Assembly: GCF_002224125.1 (NCBI RefSeq)
Contig: NZ_NCSM01000022.1
Coordinates: 638,885-702,884, forward strand
Reading direction: 5' to 3'
DNA length: 64,000 bases
Source of the DNA: Streptomyces sp. NBS 14/10
GTDB lineage: Bacteria > Actinomycetota > Actinomycetes > Streptomycetales > Streptomycetaceae
Notes under the pieces: model-generated
Seen by the model: only the letters and a program-made list of their open reading frames with translations
What the model was told of the DNA's origin: nothing
Databases searched by the model: none
Position numbers and translations under genes: made by a program
Shown here: positions 31,177 to 38,854 of the stretch, in pieces
Layout: each line of letters opens with the position of its first letter
Numbering within the stretch: position 1 is the first letter of the stretch

Positions 31177-31206
31177 ACACTGACCCATCCGGGACGAAGG
31201 TGACCT

Positions 31207-32259
31207 ATGGCAAAGGGCGTCACACTCCGCGACGTCGCGGCGTTGGCCGGTGTCTCCAGCCGCACCGTGTCCAACGTGGTCAACGGCTACGCGCCGGTCG
31301 CCGAGGCCACTCGCGCGCGTGTGCAGCAGGCCGTGGACGAGCTCGGCTACCGGCCCAACGTGCTGGCCCGCAACCTCGCCTCCGGGCGCTCGGGCCAGAT
31401 CGCGGTGGTCGTTCCGTACCTGGACACGCCCTACTTCGCCGAGCTGCTGCAGGGCATCATCCGCGCGGCCCGGGTGCGGGGCTACAACGTCCTGATAGAC
31501 CAGACCGACGGCGACGCGGAACACGAGAAGCTGTTCCTCACTCGTGGCTCCCAGCAACTGCTCTTCGACGGCGTCATCTTCAGCCCGCTGGGCCTGGCCC
31601 AGTCCGACCTGTCCGAGCGTGACGCGAGCCTCCCGCTCGTCGTGCTCGGTGAGCGGGTGAGTGACGGCAACTTCGACCACATCGGCATCGACGACGTCGC
31701 CGCCTCCCGAGAGGCCACCGAGCACCTGCTCGGCCTCGGCCGGCGCCGCGTCGCCGCGGTCGGCGACCAGCCGTACCGCACCGGCGAGGCCGCCCAACTG
31801 CGCACCCGCGGCTACCGCCTGGCCCATGAGCGCGCCGGCGTGCCCGTCCGCGAGGAGTACGTCATCTCCACCCCCCGCTTCAACCGCTCCGACGGCGCCA
31901 CCGCCATGGCCCACCTGCTCGACCTCGAGGAACCGCCGGACGCGGTCTTCTGCTACAGCGACCTGATCGCCCTGGGCGCCCTGCACACCTTGGCCGCACG
32001 CGGACTGCGCGTCCCGGAGGACGTCGCGATCGTCGGCTACGACGACATCGAGGACGCCCGTTATGCGAACCCGCCCGTTACGACGGTCTCGCCGGCCAAG
32101 GAGATGATCGCCGAGACGGCCGTGGAGCGACTGCTCAAGCGAATCGGCAGCTCAACACCGGTCCTCGGCATGGAGATCCGGGCACCGCACCGGCTCATCC
32201 CACGGGCGAGCACGATGGGGCGGCGGGCGCCGAGGCCGGATACGACTGACGGGCCGTGA
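31207..32259 (+). CDS. LacI-family transcriptional regulator of the arabinoside cluster
   Basis: 350 aa. Helix-turn-helix TLRDVAALAGVSSRTVSNVVNG, hinge helix VLARNLASGRSG, then a sugar-sensing domain (QIAVVVPYLDTPYFAELLQGI; VFCYSDLIALGALHTLAARG). Divergent from the binding-protein/permease/arabinofuranosidase operon, which it presumably represses until arabinose or an arabino-oligosaccharide is present. AAGGTG lies five bases before the ATG. The CGAAACTTTC box and a 16-bp palindrome just upstream suggest autoregulation. Confidence 0.92.
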   Translation: MAKGVTLRDVAALAGVSSRTVSNVVNGYAPVAEATRARVQQAVDELGYRPNVLARNLASGRSGQIAVVVPYLDTPYFAELLQGIIRAARVRGYNVLIDQTDGDAEHEKLFLTRGSQQLLFDGVIFSPLGLAQSDLSERDASLPLVVLGERVSDGNFDHIGIDDVAASREATEHLLGLGRRRVAAVGDQPYRTGEAAQLRTRGYRLAHERAGVPVREEYVISTPRFNRSDGATAMAHLLDLEEPPDAVFCYSDLIALGALHTLAARGLRVPEDVAIVGYDDIEDARYANPPVTTVSPAKEMIAETAVERLLKRIGSSTPVLGMEIRAPHRLIPRASTMGRRAPRPDTTDGP

Positions 32260-32387
32260 GCGCCGGGGGCGTGGGTTACCCGCCCGGCGCGGTCAGGGGG
32301 TGTCCTCCGGACCAGCTCGGGAAGCATGCGGACCGTGTGTCGCGACGGTTCATACAAGATCTGACGACGAACCGCCGACGCATCACA

Positions 32388-34520
32388 CTAGCGGGAGGCC
32401 GCGAGGTGCCGGGCGCGGTGCAGGCCGGCGGTGACGTCGGCGAGTGTCGCGCAGGGGGCACCGCCCAGCGGTAGCTGGGGGACGGTGAGCGACGCCCCGG
32501 CGGGCAGCGGCAGGTCGGCGGGCGGGCGGCGGGCGGCGACCGCGTCGGCCAGGTCCGACAGGGCGGCCCTCAGCCGGTCCGCCAGGGCCGTGTCCGGGGG
32601 CGGCGCGCCGTGGTCCAGCCGGACCCCGCACGCCGTCGCCGCGTCCACGATCTCCTCGAGCGCCGCGACCACCGGGGCCCACGCCGCCAGGTCGCGCCCG
32701 AACGGCGGGTGTTCGGCCCCGGCCACCTCCACCGCGCGGCGGGCGTCGGCCAGCGCGCGGTACGCCTCGCGGCGCAGCCGGAGCCGTACCGCGTAGGGCG
32801 CGTCGGCGGCCAGCACCCGGTCCAGGTGGTCGCGGGTGGCGCGGACGGCGAGCGAGAGCCGTACGGACACCTGGGCGCGCGGGCCGCCCAGGCCCGGCAG
32901 CGCCCCGGCCGCCAGCACCACAGCGCAGGCCAGCAGCGTGTCCGCAAGCCGCGCGTACTCCGCGCCGCGGTCGCCGCCGAGGTACACCAGGGACAGCAGC
33001 AGGGGCGTGAGCACCGCCGTCTGGAGCGCGAAGTGGCGTACGGACACCGGGATCAGCGCCGAGCACACCGCCGCGACAGCCACCGGCCACACCTCGTCGG
33101 CCCCCGCGAGCGGGCCGAGCAGCGCGGCGAGCCCGGCGAAGACGGCCACGCCGACGGCGGTGCCGAACGCCCGGGAGACAGCCCGTGACACCAGGGGGCC
33201 CATATCGGGCTTGACCAGGAAGGCGGCGGTGGCGGGGAGCCAGTACCAGTGTTCGCCCGGCAGCGACTTGGCCAGCGCGGTGGCGACGCCCACGCACAGC
33301 GCCACCCGGGCGGCGTACTCCCGGCCCGCCGGGCCGAGCACCCGGCGCAGCCGCTGCCGGAGGCACGGCCCGACCGCGCCGACCGCCGGGGCGGGCTCGC
33401 CGTCGAAGACGCGGGCGACGAGCAGCACCGCGCGGTGTGCGGCCAGGCCGCCGGCGGTGTGCGGCGCGGGCGCGGGGAGGGGGCCGGGCGGGCGGCCGGT
33501 GCGCACCGAGCGGGCCAGCAACGCGGGGGTCCGCGCCACCCGGGCGGGCAGTGGCTCGCCCTCCCACAGCAGCGTCACCGCCGTCTCGCTCAGCGCCCCG
33601 GCCACCGCCAGCAGGTCGCGCAGCCGCCGCAGGCCGGCATCGGGGCGGTGGAGCGGGATCCGGTGTCCGTAGAGCGATTCGTAGGCGGTGTCGTACGCGG
33701 CGGTCAGCCGGCGCCGGGCCGCCCGGCCGCGTTCGGTACCGACCGCCGCCATCAGGTCGGCGAGCGCGTCGTACACGGCGGCCACCGCGCGCCGCTCGTC
33801 GGGCAGGCCCAACCCCGTTCTGCCTGGCGAGTGAGCCGAAGGGGCGCGGCCGCCCGCGCCGGAGGCGCTGATGTGCGCCGTGAAAGGGAGAGCGCGCGGA
33901 GGCCGCGAGGAACGAGCGGGCGAGGCTGCAATCCATATGCGGCTACCGCCGCGTGGTCGACCGTCGACAGGGGCTGTAGCGCCCCGGAGGCGAACCGAGC
34001 CCGGAAAAAGGGCCATGGCCAGTACCCATGCGGCGCCGGCGAGCAGCAGACCGGCCCGGACCGGCGGGGGTTCGGGGGCGGGCATGCCGGACCCGACCAC
34101 GCAGACCACCATCAGCTGGACCCCGGCGGAGGAGCAGACCGGCCCGATCGCGCTGATCGCGCCGGACACCAGACCGACCGCCGCCAGCGCGAGCGCGATC
34201 CAGACGCCGAGCCACAGCGTGCCCAGCCACGCCCCGGTGAGCATGCCCACGGCCCCGGCCAGGGCGGGGAGGCCGATGCGCACCAGGCGGGTGGCACGGG
34301 TGGCGGGCCGGTCGTTGATGTGCGCGAACATCGCGCCGAGGCCCGCGGTCACCCCGGCGGAGGTCTGCCCCGCGGCCACTCCGGCAGCCAGTACCGGCCC
34401 CACGCCGAGCGCGCCGCGTGCCACCGCGGCCCAGGGCACGGGTCCGCGCAGCCCCCGCGCGCCGTGCAGCGGGTGGGTGAGCCAGTTGAGGGGTGCGGGC
34501 GAGGGGTGCGTTGGGCGCAA
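32388..34520 (-). CDS. FUSC-family membrane protein (aromatic acid/fusaric acid-resistance-type exporter)
   Basis: 710 aa. Two membrane halves, about residues 35-170 and 380-520, are joined by a long soluble stretch, as in FUSC/YccS-type proteins; the second half carries ATALAKSLPGEHWYWLPATAAFLVKPD. Likely exports aromatic or toxic acids. TTG at 34520 is chosen because GGAGG lies six bases upstream; an in-frame ATG at 34604 would add 28 Arg/Pro-rich residues. Between residues about 172 and 235 there is an Arg/Ser/Pro-rich segment (encoded near 33809-34005) that breaks the family pattern where VRP...ERRAVAAVYDAL would normally be almost adjacent; it may be an in-frame insertion. Confidence 0.78.
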   Translation of the reverse strand: MRPTHPSPAPLNWLTHPLHGARGLRGPVPWAAVARGALGVGPVLAAGVAAGQTSAGVTAGLGAMFAHINDRPATRATRLVRIGLPALAGAVGMLTGAWLGTLWLGVWIALALAAVGLVSGAISAIGPVCSSAGVQLMVVCVVGSGMPAPEPPPVRAGLLLAGAAWVLAMALFPGSVRLRGATAPVDGRPRGGSRIWIAASPARSSRPPRALPFTAHISASGAGGRAPSAHSPGRTGLGLPDERRAVAAVYDALADLMAAVGTERGRAARRRLTAAYDTAYESLYGHRIPLHRPDAGLRRLRDLLAVAGALSETAVTLLWEGEPLPARVARTPALLARSVRTGRPPGPLPAPAPHTAGGLAAHRAVLLVARVFDGEPAPAVGAVGPCLRQRLRRVLGPAGREYAARVALCVGVATALAKSLPGEHWYWLPATAAFLVKPDMGPLVSRAVSRAFGTAVGVAVFAGLAALLGPLAGADEVWPVAVAAVCSALIPVSVRHFALQTAVLTPLLLSLVYLGGDRGAEYARLADTLLACAVVLAAGALPGLGGPRAQVSVRLSLAVRATRDHLDRVLAADAPYAVRLRLRREAYRALADARRAVEVAGAEHPPFGRDLAAWAPVVAALEEIVDAATACGVRLDHGAPPPDTALADRLRAALSDLADAVAARRPPADLPLPAGASLTVPQLPLGGAPCATLADVTAGLHRARHLAASR

Positions 34521-34665
34521 CGGTGTCCTCCGGGCGGCCGGGCGGGGTGGGTTCCCTCGTCGTCGAGGACGTGTGCCTCGAACGTACGTGGCCAATGCCG
34601 ACATTCCGTAACCGCGACGTTTCCAGTGTGTGGCCCGGCCGCGCGGCGCCCTTGCCGTCGCGCTG

Positions 34666-35247
34666 CTACAGCTGTGCTTCGCGGTCCACGCACAGCCGCC
34701 ACTTCCCGGCCCCGCCGGTCAGCGTGATGGTGGACAGCGGGAGTACATCGACGTTCCAGTAGCAGTGCGGCGGCGCCTTCATCGCGTACGTCACGGCGGC
34801 GCGTATCACGCCGGGGTCGGCGACGGCGAGCATCCGGCCGTCGCGCTCGGCGGGCCGGGTGTCCATCCAGGCGCCCACGCGGTTGATGAACGCGAACAGC
34901 GATTCGCCGCCGTGCGGTGCGCTGCCCGGGTCGGCGAGCCAGGCGTCGACCGCTCTGGGCTCGCGCATCATCACCTCCTCCAGGGTGCGGCCGCGCCAGC
35001 GGCCCATGTCGCAGTCGCGCAGGGCGGGCTGGGCGAGCGGCATGAAGCCGAGGATGTCGCCGGTCTCCCGGCTGCGCGCCGACGGCGAGCAGTAGCGCAG
35101 CTCCGCGGCGGCCAGCGGAAGCAGCGTGGGCGCCACGCGTTCGACCTCGCGCCAGCCCCCGGGGTCCAGCGGCCGGTCGTCGTCGAAGCGCTCGGCGAGC
35201 CGGGAGGTGCTGCGGGCGGAGGCGATCAGCGTGAGCCGGAAGTTCAT
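34666..35247 (-). CDS. histidine-phosphatase-fold protein lacking catalytic histidines
   Basis: 193 aa. The order of blocks follows the phosphoglycerate-mutase-like superfamily: a beta strand with ASARST where RHGET is expected, CDMGRWRGRTLEEV, HGGESLFAF and ADPGVIRAAV where SHGGVIRA is expected. Both catalytic histidines are thus missing (RHG to SAR, SHG to ADP), so hydrolysis by the usual mechanism is unlikely; it may bind a ligand or partner. The subfamily is common in Streptomyces. The ATG at 35247 has no strong ribosome site. Divergent from glxA-like 35377. Confidence 0.75.
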   Translation of the reverse strand: MNFRLTLIASARSTSRLAERFDDDRPLDPGGWREVERVAPTLLPLAAAELRYCSPSARSRETGDILGFMPLAQPALRDCDMGRWRGRTLEEVMMREPRAVDAWLADPGSAPHGGESLFAFINRVGAWMDTRPAERDGRMLAVADPGVIRAAVTYAMKAPPHCYWNVDVLPLSTITLTGGAGKWRLCVDREAQL

Positions 35248-35376
35248 CCGGGCATGCTAGATCGGCTGGATTTCACTCAGTGGCCCCCGGTCGCGGTTCC
35301 GGGGTGTGGGATCTGTGGCGCGATGTGTGGGGTGTGTGTCGTTGCCGCCATCCGGGACAGACCGCAGGCTGGAGGG

Positions 35377-36357
35377 GTGACCCGACATGTCGTCTTCGTG
35401 ATCTACGAGGGGTTCCAGTCGCTCGACCTGGCCGGTCCGCTCGAGGTGTTCCAGCACGCGGGCCAGCTCGCGAACCAGCTCGCGGGCGGCTACTCCTGCC
35501 GGATCGTGGCCCCCCGCCCGGGCCCCGTACGGTCGTCCAGCGGGCTGCCGGTGCACGCCGCGCACGGGGTGGCCGATCTCGACCCCGGCGGGATCGACAC
35601 CCTGGTGGTGGCGGGCGGCCCAGGGGTGGACCGGGCCCGCCACGCTCCGGAGCTGACCGGCTGGATCGCGGCGGCCGCGGCCGGCGCCCGGCGGATCACC
35701 TCGGTGTGCAGCGGGGTGTTCCTGCTGGCCGCCGCCGGGCTCGTGGACGGGCTGCGGGTCACCACCCACTGGGGCCGCGAGGAGCAGCTGACCCGCGAAC
35801 ACCCGGAGGTGCGGGTCGACTGCGACCCCATCTTCGTCCGGGACGGCCGGGTGTGGACCTCGGCGGGCGTGACCGCCGGGATGGATCTCGCGCTCGCCCT
35901 GGTGGAGGCGGATCTGGGGCGGGAGGCGGCCCACACCGTGGCCCGGGAGCTGGTGTTGTTCCTGCGCCGCCCCGGCAGCCAGTCCCAGTTCAGCGTGGGG
36001 CTGTGGGCGGCGCAGCCGGCCACCGACTCGATCCGCGCCGTGGTGTCGGCCATCCACGCCGACCCGGGCGCCCGGCACACGGTCGCGGATCTGGCCGGGT
36101 GTGCCGGGCTGAGCACCCGCCATCTTCAGCGCAGGTTCACCGCCGAGCTCGGCACACCACCCGCGGTCTATGTGGAGCGGGTGCGGGTCGAGGCGGCGCA
36201 GCGCGCGCTCGTCGAGGGCGGGGACCCGGTCGAGGCCATCGCTCGGCGGTACGGCTTCGGCACCGCCGAAACCCTGCGCCGCGCCTTCCACCGCCATGCC
36301 GGGATCTCGCCGTCCGAGTACCGGGAACGTTTCCGATCCACGAGGGAGTACGCATGA
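35377..36357 (+). CDS. GlxA-family AraC-type transcriptional regulator
   Basis: 326 aa. N-terminal DJ-1/PfpI-like domain (VVFVIYEGFQSLDLAGPLEVF; Cys111 in ITSVCSGVFLLAAAG) and a C-terminal AraC helix-turn-helix pair (VADLAGCAGLSTRHLQRRF, EAIARRYGFGTAETLRRAFHRH). Controls unknown genes, most likely its neighbour. GTG at 35377 is the best start; the adjoining GGAGG is only one base away, so the true ribosome site may be the AGG eight bases upstream. Overlaps the next gene by four bases. Confidence 0.9.
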   Translation: MTRHVVFVIYEGFQSLDLAGPLEVFQHAGQLANQLAGGYSCRIVAPRPGPVRSSSGLPVHAAHGVADLDPGGIDTLVVAGGPGVDRARHAPELTGWIAAAAAGARRITSVCSGVFLLAAAGLVDGLRVTTHWGREEQLTREHPEVRVDCDPIFVRDGRVWTSAGVTAGMDLALALVEADLGREAAHTVARELVLFLRRPGSQSQFSVGLWAAQPATDSIRAVVSAIHADPGARHTVADLAGCAGLSTRHLQRRFTAELGTPPAVYVERVRVEAAQRALVEGGDPVEAIARRYGFGTAETLRRAFHRHAGISPSEYRERFRSTREYA

Positions 36358-36959
36358 CCACATACGGCCTGCTGGTGTTCGACGGGGCGGAGGAGCTCGA
36401 CTTCGTCGGCCCCTGGGAGGTGTTCACCGTCTCGTCGATGATTCGCGACCACGCCGACACCGCGGTGCTCATCGCCGAACGGCCCGACCCCGTCCGCTGC
36501 AACAAGGGCATGCGGGTGCTGCCGGACCACACGCTGGACGACCATCCGCCGCTGGACGTCCTGCTGGTGCCCGGGGGCATGGGCACCCGCCGCGAGGTGT
36601 CCAACCCCGCCGTCATCGACTGGATCCGCAAGACCTCGGCGCACGTCGGGTGGACCACCAGCGTCTGCACCGGGGCGCTGCTGCTGCACGAGGCGGGCCC
36701 GGCGCGCGGTCGCAGGGTGGCCACCCACCACGCTTTCGAGGACGCTCTGGAGGCCCGCGGCGAGGTCACGGTGGTGCGCGACGCGCGCTATGTGGTCGAC
36801 GGCGATCTGGCCACCAGCCAGGGCGTCTCGGCCGGGATCGACATGGCGCTGTGGCTCGTCGGCCGCCTCCACGGCCGGGACCACGCGCGCACGGTCCGCC
36901 GCTATATCCAGTACGAGCCGGCGCCGCCCTACCTCGCCGACGAGCCGCTTTCCGCGTAA
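36354..36959 (+). CDS. DJ-1/PfpI family protein
   Basis: 201 aa, single-domain class I glutamine-amidotransferase-like fold. The nucleophile elbow has Cys105 in WTTSVCTGALLLHEAG, and the N-terminal acid is in DGAEELDFVGPWEVF. Members include isonitrile hydratase and stress proteins; activity here is unknown. ATG overlaps the GlxA-type regulator stop (ATGA) with GGGAG upstream, so regulator and enzyme are made together. The two share the same fold in one gene as sensor and in the other as a stand-alone protein. Confidence 0.88.
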   Translation: MTTYGLLVFDGAEELDFVGPWEVFTVSSMIRDHADTAVLIAERPDPVRCNKGMRVLPDHTLDDHPPLDVLLVPGGMGTRREVSNPAVIDWIRKTSAHVGWTTSVCTGALLLHEAGPARGRRVATHHAFEDALEARGEVTVVRDARYVVDGDLATSQGVSAGIDMALWLVGRLHGRDHARTVRRYIQYEPAPPYLADEPLSA

Positions 36960-36962
36960 CCC

Positions 36963-37742
36963 TTAAGAGGGGGCGAGTGGCCGGGCCGCGTAGGTGATGC
37001 GTACGACGCCGTCGGCGTGGCGCTCGGCGGTGGCGGCCACGCCGAACACCTCGCGGAGCAGATCGGGAGTGAGCGTGTCCGGCACCGGCCCCGCGGCGAC
37101 CACCGCCCCGCCGTGCAGCACCACCAGCTGGTCGCAGAGCCGTACGGCGAGGTCCAGGTCGTGCAGGACGGCGAGGGTGGTCGTACCGGTGGCGCGGATC
37201 AGCTCCAGGAGTTCGAAGCGGGCCCGGATGTCGAGGTGGTTGGTGAGCTCGTCGAGCACCAGCAGCCCCGGGCGCTGGGCGAGGGCGCGGGCGAGCAGCA
37301 CCCGCTGGCGTTCGCCGCCGGACAGGGAGGTGATGTCCCGGTCGGCCAGCGGCCCGGCCCCACACCGGTCCAGCGCCTCGTCCACGGCCTGGTGGTCCTC
37401 AGGACCGTCGCGGCCGAGCAGGCCGTGGTGCGGGGTGCGGCCCAGCGCCACGACCTCCCGTACGGACAGCCCGGCCGGGCCGCCGCCGGAGTCCTGGAGC
37501 ACCGCGGCGGTGCGGCGGGCGGCGGTACGGGCGGGCAGGGCCCATACGTCGTCCCCGCCGACGTACACCGCGCCCCGGTCGGGGCGCAGTGAGCGGTAGA
37601 CGGCGCGCAGCAGCGTGGACTTGCCGCTGCCGTTGGGCCCGACGAGGCCGACGACGTCGCCCGGGTGGGCCTTGAGGGTCGCATCGCGCAGGATCGGTTG
37701 CCGGTCCAGGGCGATGTGCAGCCCGTCCACGGTGAGTTCCAT
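36963..37742 (-). CDS. FecCD-type ABC transporter ATP-binding protein
   Basis: 259 aa. Walker A GPNGSGKSTLL, signature SLSGGERQRVLLARAL, Walker B LLVLDELTNHLD. The usual DEPT is changed to DELT; the catalytic Glu is kept. Powers the permease at 37760 in an importer for siderophore, haem or cobalamin-like compounds. ATG 37742 (MELTVDGLHIAL) is preferred over a longer frame because the family begins here. Only three bases separate its stop from the convergent DJ-1 gene stop. Confidence 0.92.
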   Translation of the reverse strand: MELTVDGLHIALDRQPILRDATLKAHPGDVVGLVGPNGSGKSTLLRAVYRSLRPDRGAVYVGGDDVWALPARTAARRTAAVLQDSGGGPAGLSVREVVALGRTPHHGLLGRDGPEDHQAVDEALDRCGAGPLADRDITSLSGGERQRVLLARALAQRPGLLVLDELTNHLDIRARFELLELIRATGTTTLAVLHDLDLAVRLCDQLVVLHGGAVVAAGPVPDTLTPDLLREVFGVAATAERHADGVVRITYAARPLAPS

Positions 37743-37759
37743 GTGCCGGGTCCTGTCGT

Positions 37760-38854
37760 TCAGTCGAGGGTGGTGTTGCGGCGCAGCAGCCACAGGAAGA
37801 AGGGCGCGCCGAAGAGCGCGGTGAGGATGCCGAGGGGGAGTTCGTTGGGCCGGGTGAGGGTGCGGGAGAGCAGGTCGACCAGGACCATGTAGAGCGCGCC
37901 GGTCACCGCGGCCAGCGGCAGCAGCCTGCGGTGGTCGGCACCGAAGGCGAGCCGTACGAGGTGGGGGATCATCAGGCCGACGAAGCCGATGCCCCCGGCG
38001 ACGGCGATGACCGTACCGGTGAGCAGCGAGGCGAGGACCAGCAGCACGGCCCGCAGCCGGTGTACGTCGACGCCGAGCGCGGTGGCGGACTCGTCCCCGG
38101 CGAGCAGGGCGTTGAGCCGTCCGGCGAGCAGGGCGAGCGCGGCGGTGGTGGTGAGGACGACGGTGGCGACGACGGGCAGTTGGTCCCAGCGGGCACCGGC
38201 CACGCTGCCCAGCGTCCAGAACATCACGGCGCGCAACTCGGCGGGGGTGGCCCGTAGTTGCAGATAGCTGGTGGCCGCGAGCAGTACGTAGCCGACGGCG
38301 ACGCCCGCCAGCACCAGCCGGGTGGGGGCCAGCCGCCCCGCGCGCCGGCCGAGGACGAAGACCAGGGCCATCGCCGCGACGGCGCCGAGGAAGGCCGCCG
38401 AGGACACGCCGAGCCCGCCGAGCGCGCCACCGGCCAGGGTGAAGGCGAGTACGGCGCCGAGCGAGGCGCCGGAGGAGACGCCCAGGACGTACGGGTCGGC
38501 GAGCGGATTGGCGACCACGGCCTGGAGGACCACCCCGGACACGGCCAGGCCGGTGCCCACCAGGGCTGCCAGGACGACGCGCGGGGTGCGGAAGTTCCAG
38601 ACGATCTGGTCGAGGGCCAGGTCACCGGCCGCCACCTGGCCGCCCAGGAGCCGGCCGAGGACGATCCGCCAGACGTCGCCCAGCGGTACGTTGACCGCGC
38701 CGACGCTGATCGCGACCATCATGGCCAGGGCGAGCAGGGCGGTCATGGCGAGCAGGACCGCCGCGGTGGCGGCCTTGCGGGGGCGGCGCGTCATCGGGCG
38801 GCCTGTCACCGGGCGTCGCTTCATCGGACGGCCCGTCATCGAACGGCCCGTCAT
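37760..38854 (-). CDS. FecCD-family ABC transporter permease
   Basis: 364 aa, with nine to ten membrane helices. Conserved blocks are VLAALVGTGLAVSGVVLQAVV followed by NPLADPYVLGVSSGA, and FVGLMIPHLVR. The N-terminal 25 residues are five repeats (MTGRS, MTGRP, MKRRP, VTGRP, MTRRP), each starting with a possible start codon, so the real start is ambiguous. I give the outermost ATG at 38854 because its ATGA overlaps the binding-protein stop; no clear ribosome site is seen for any of them. Forms the channel of the metal-chelate importer. Confidence 0.9.
   Translation of the reverse strand: MTGRSMTGRPMKRRPVTGRPMTRRPRKAATAAVLLAMTALLALAMMVAISVGAVNVPLGDVWRIVLGRLLGGQVAAGDLALDQIVWNFRTPRVVLAALVGTGLAVSGVVLQAVVANPLADPYVLGVSSGASLGAVLAFTLAGGALGGLGVSSAAFLGAVAAMALVFVLGRRAGRLAPTRLVLAGVAVGYVLLAATSYLQLRATPAELRAVMFWTLGSVAGARWDQLPVVATVVLTTTAALALLAGRLNALLAGDESATALGVDVHRLRAVLLVLASLLTGTVIAVAGGIGFVGLMIPHLVRLAFGADHRRLLPLAAVTGALYMVLVDLLSRTLTRPNELPLGILTALFGAPFFLWLLRRNTTLD
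38780..38854 (-). repeat. five 15-nt repeats, each beginning with a start codon
   Basis: On the minus strand the units are ATGACGGGCCGTTCG, ATGACGGGCCGTCCG, ATGAAGCGACGCCCG, GTGACAGGCCGCCCG and ATGACGCGCCGCCCC. All are in one frame at the start of the FecCD permease. Confidence 0.92.

Larger units (their letters stand above)
30451..31206. other. 756-bp intergenic region between sugar importer and LacI regulator
   Basis: No convincing gene is seen: the open frames here lack coding bias and ribosome sites. The stretch 30780-30920 is less GC-rich than its surroundings and contains two GATCTCGAAC direct repeats. The part near lacI holds a 16-base palindrome and a CGAAACTTTC element. It is likely to contain promoters for both directions. 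Confidence 0.6.

Noticed and set aside
30824..31183. Possible 119-codon gene in the intergenic region before the LacI-type gene
   Set aside because: Arg/His/Pro-rich translation, no ribosome site, atypical codon use, and it runs across the palindrome and the CGAAACTTTC element.
37760..38854. FecCD permease repeats as a CRISPR-like array
   Set aside because: Units are directly adjacent, 15 bases, with no spacers and in coding frame; there are no cas genes.
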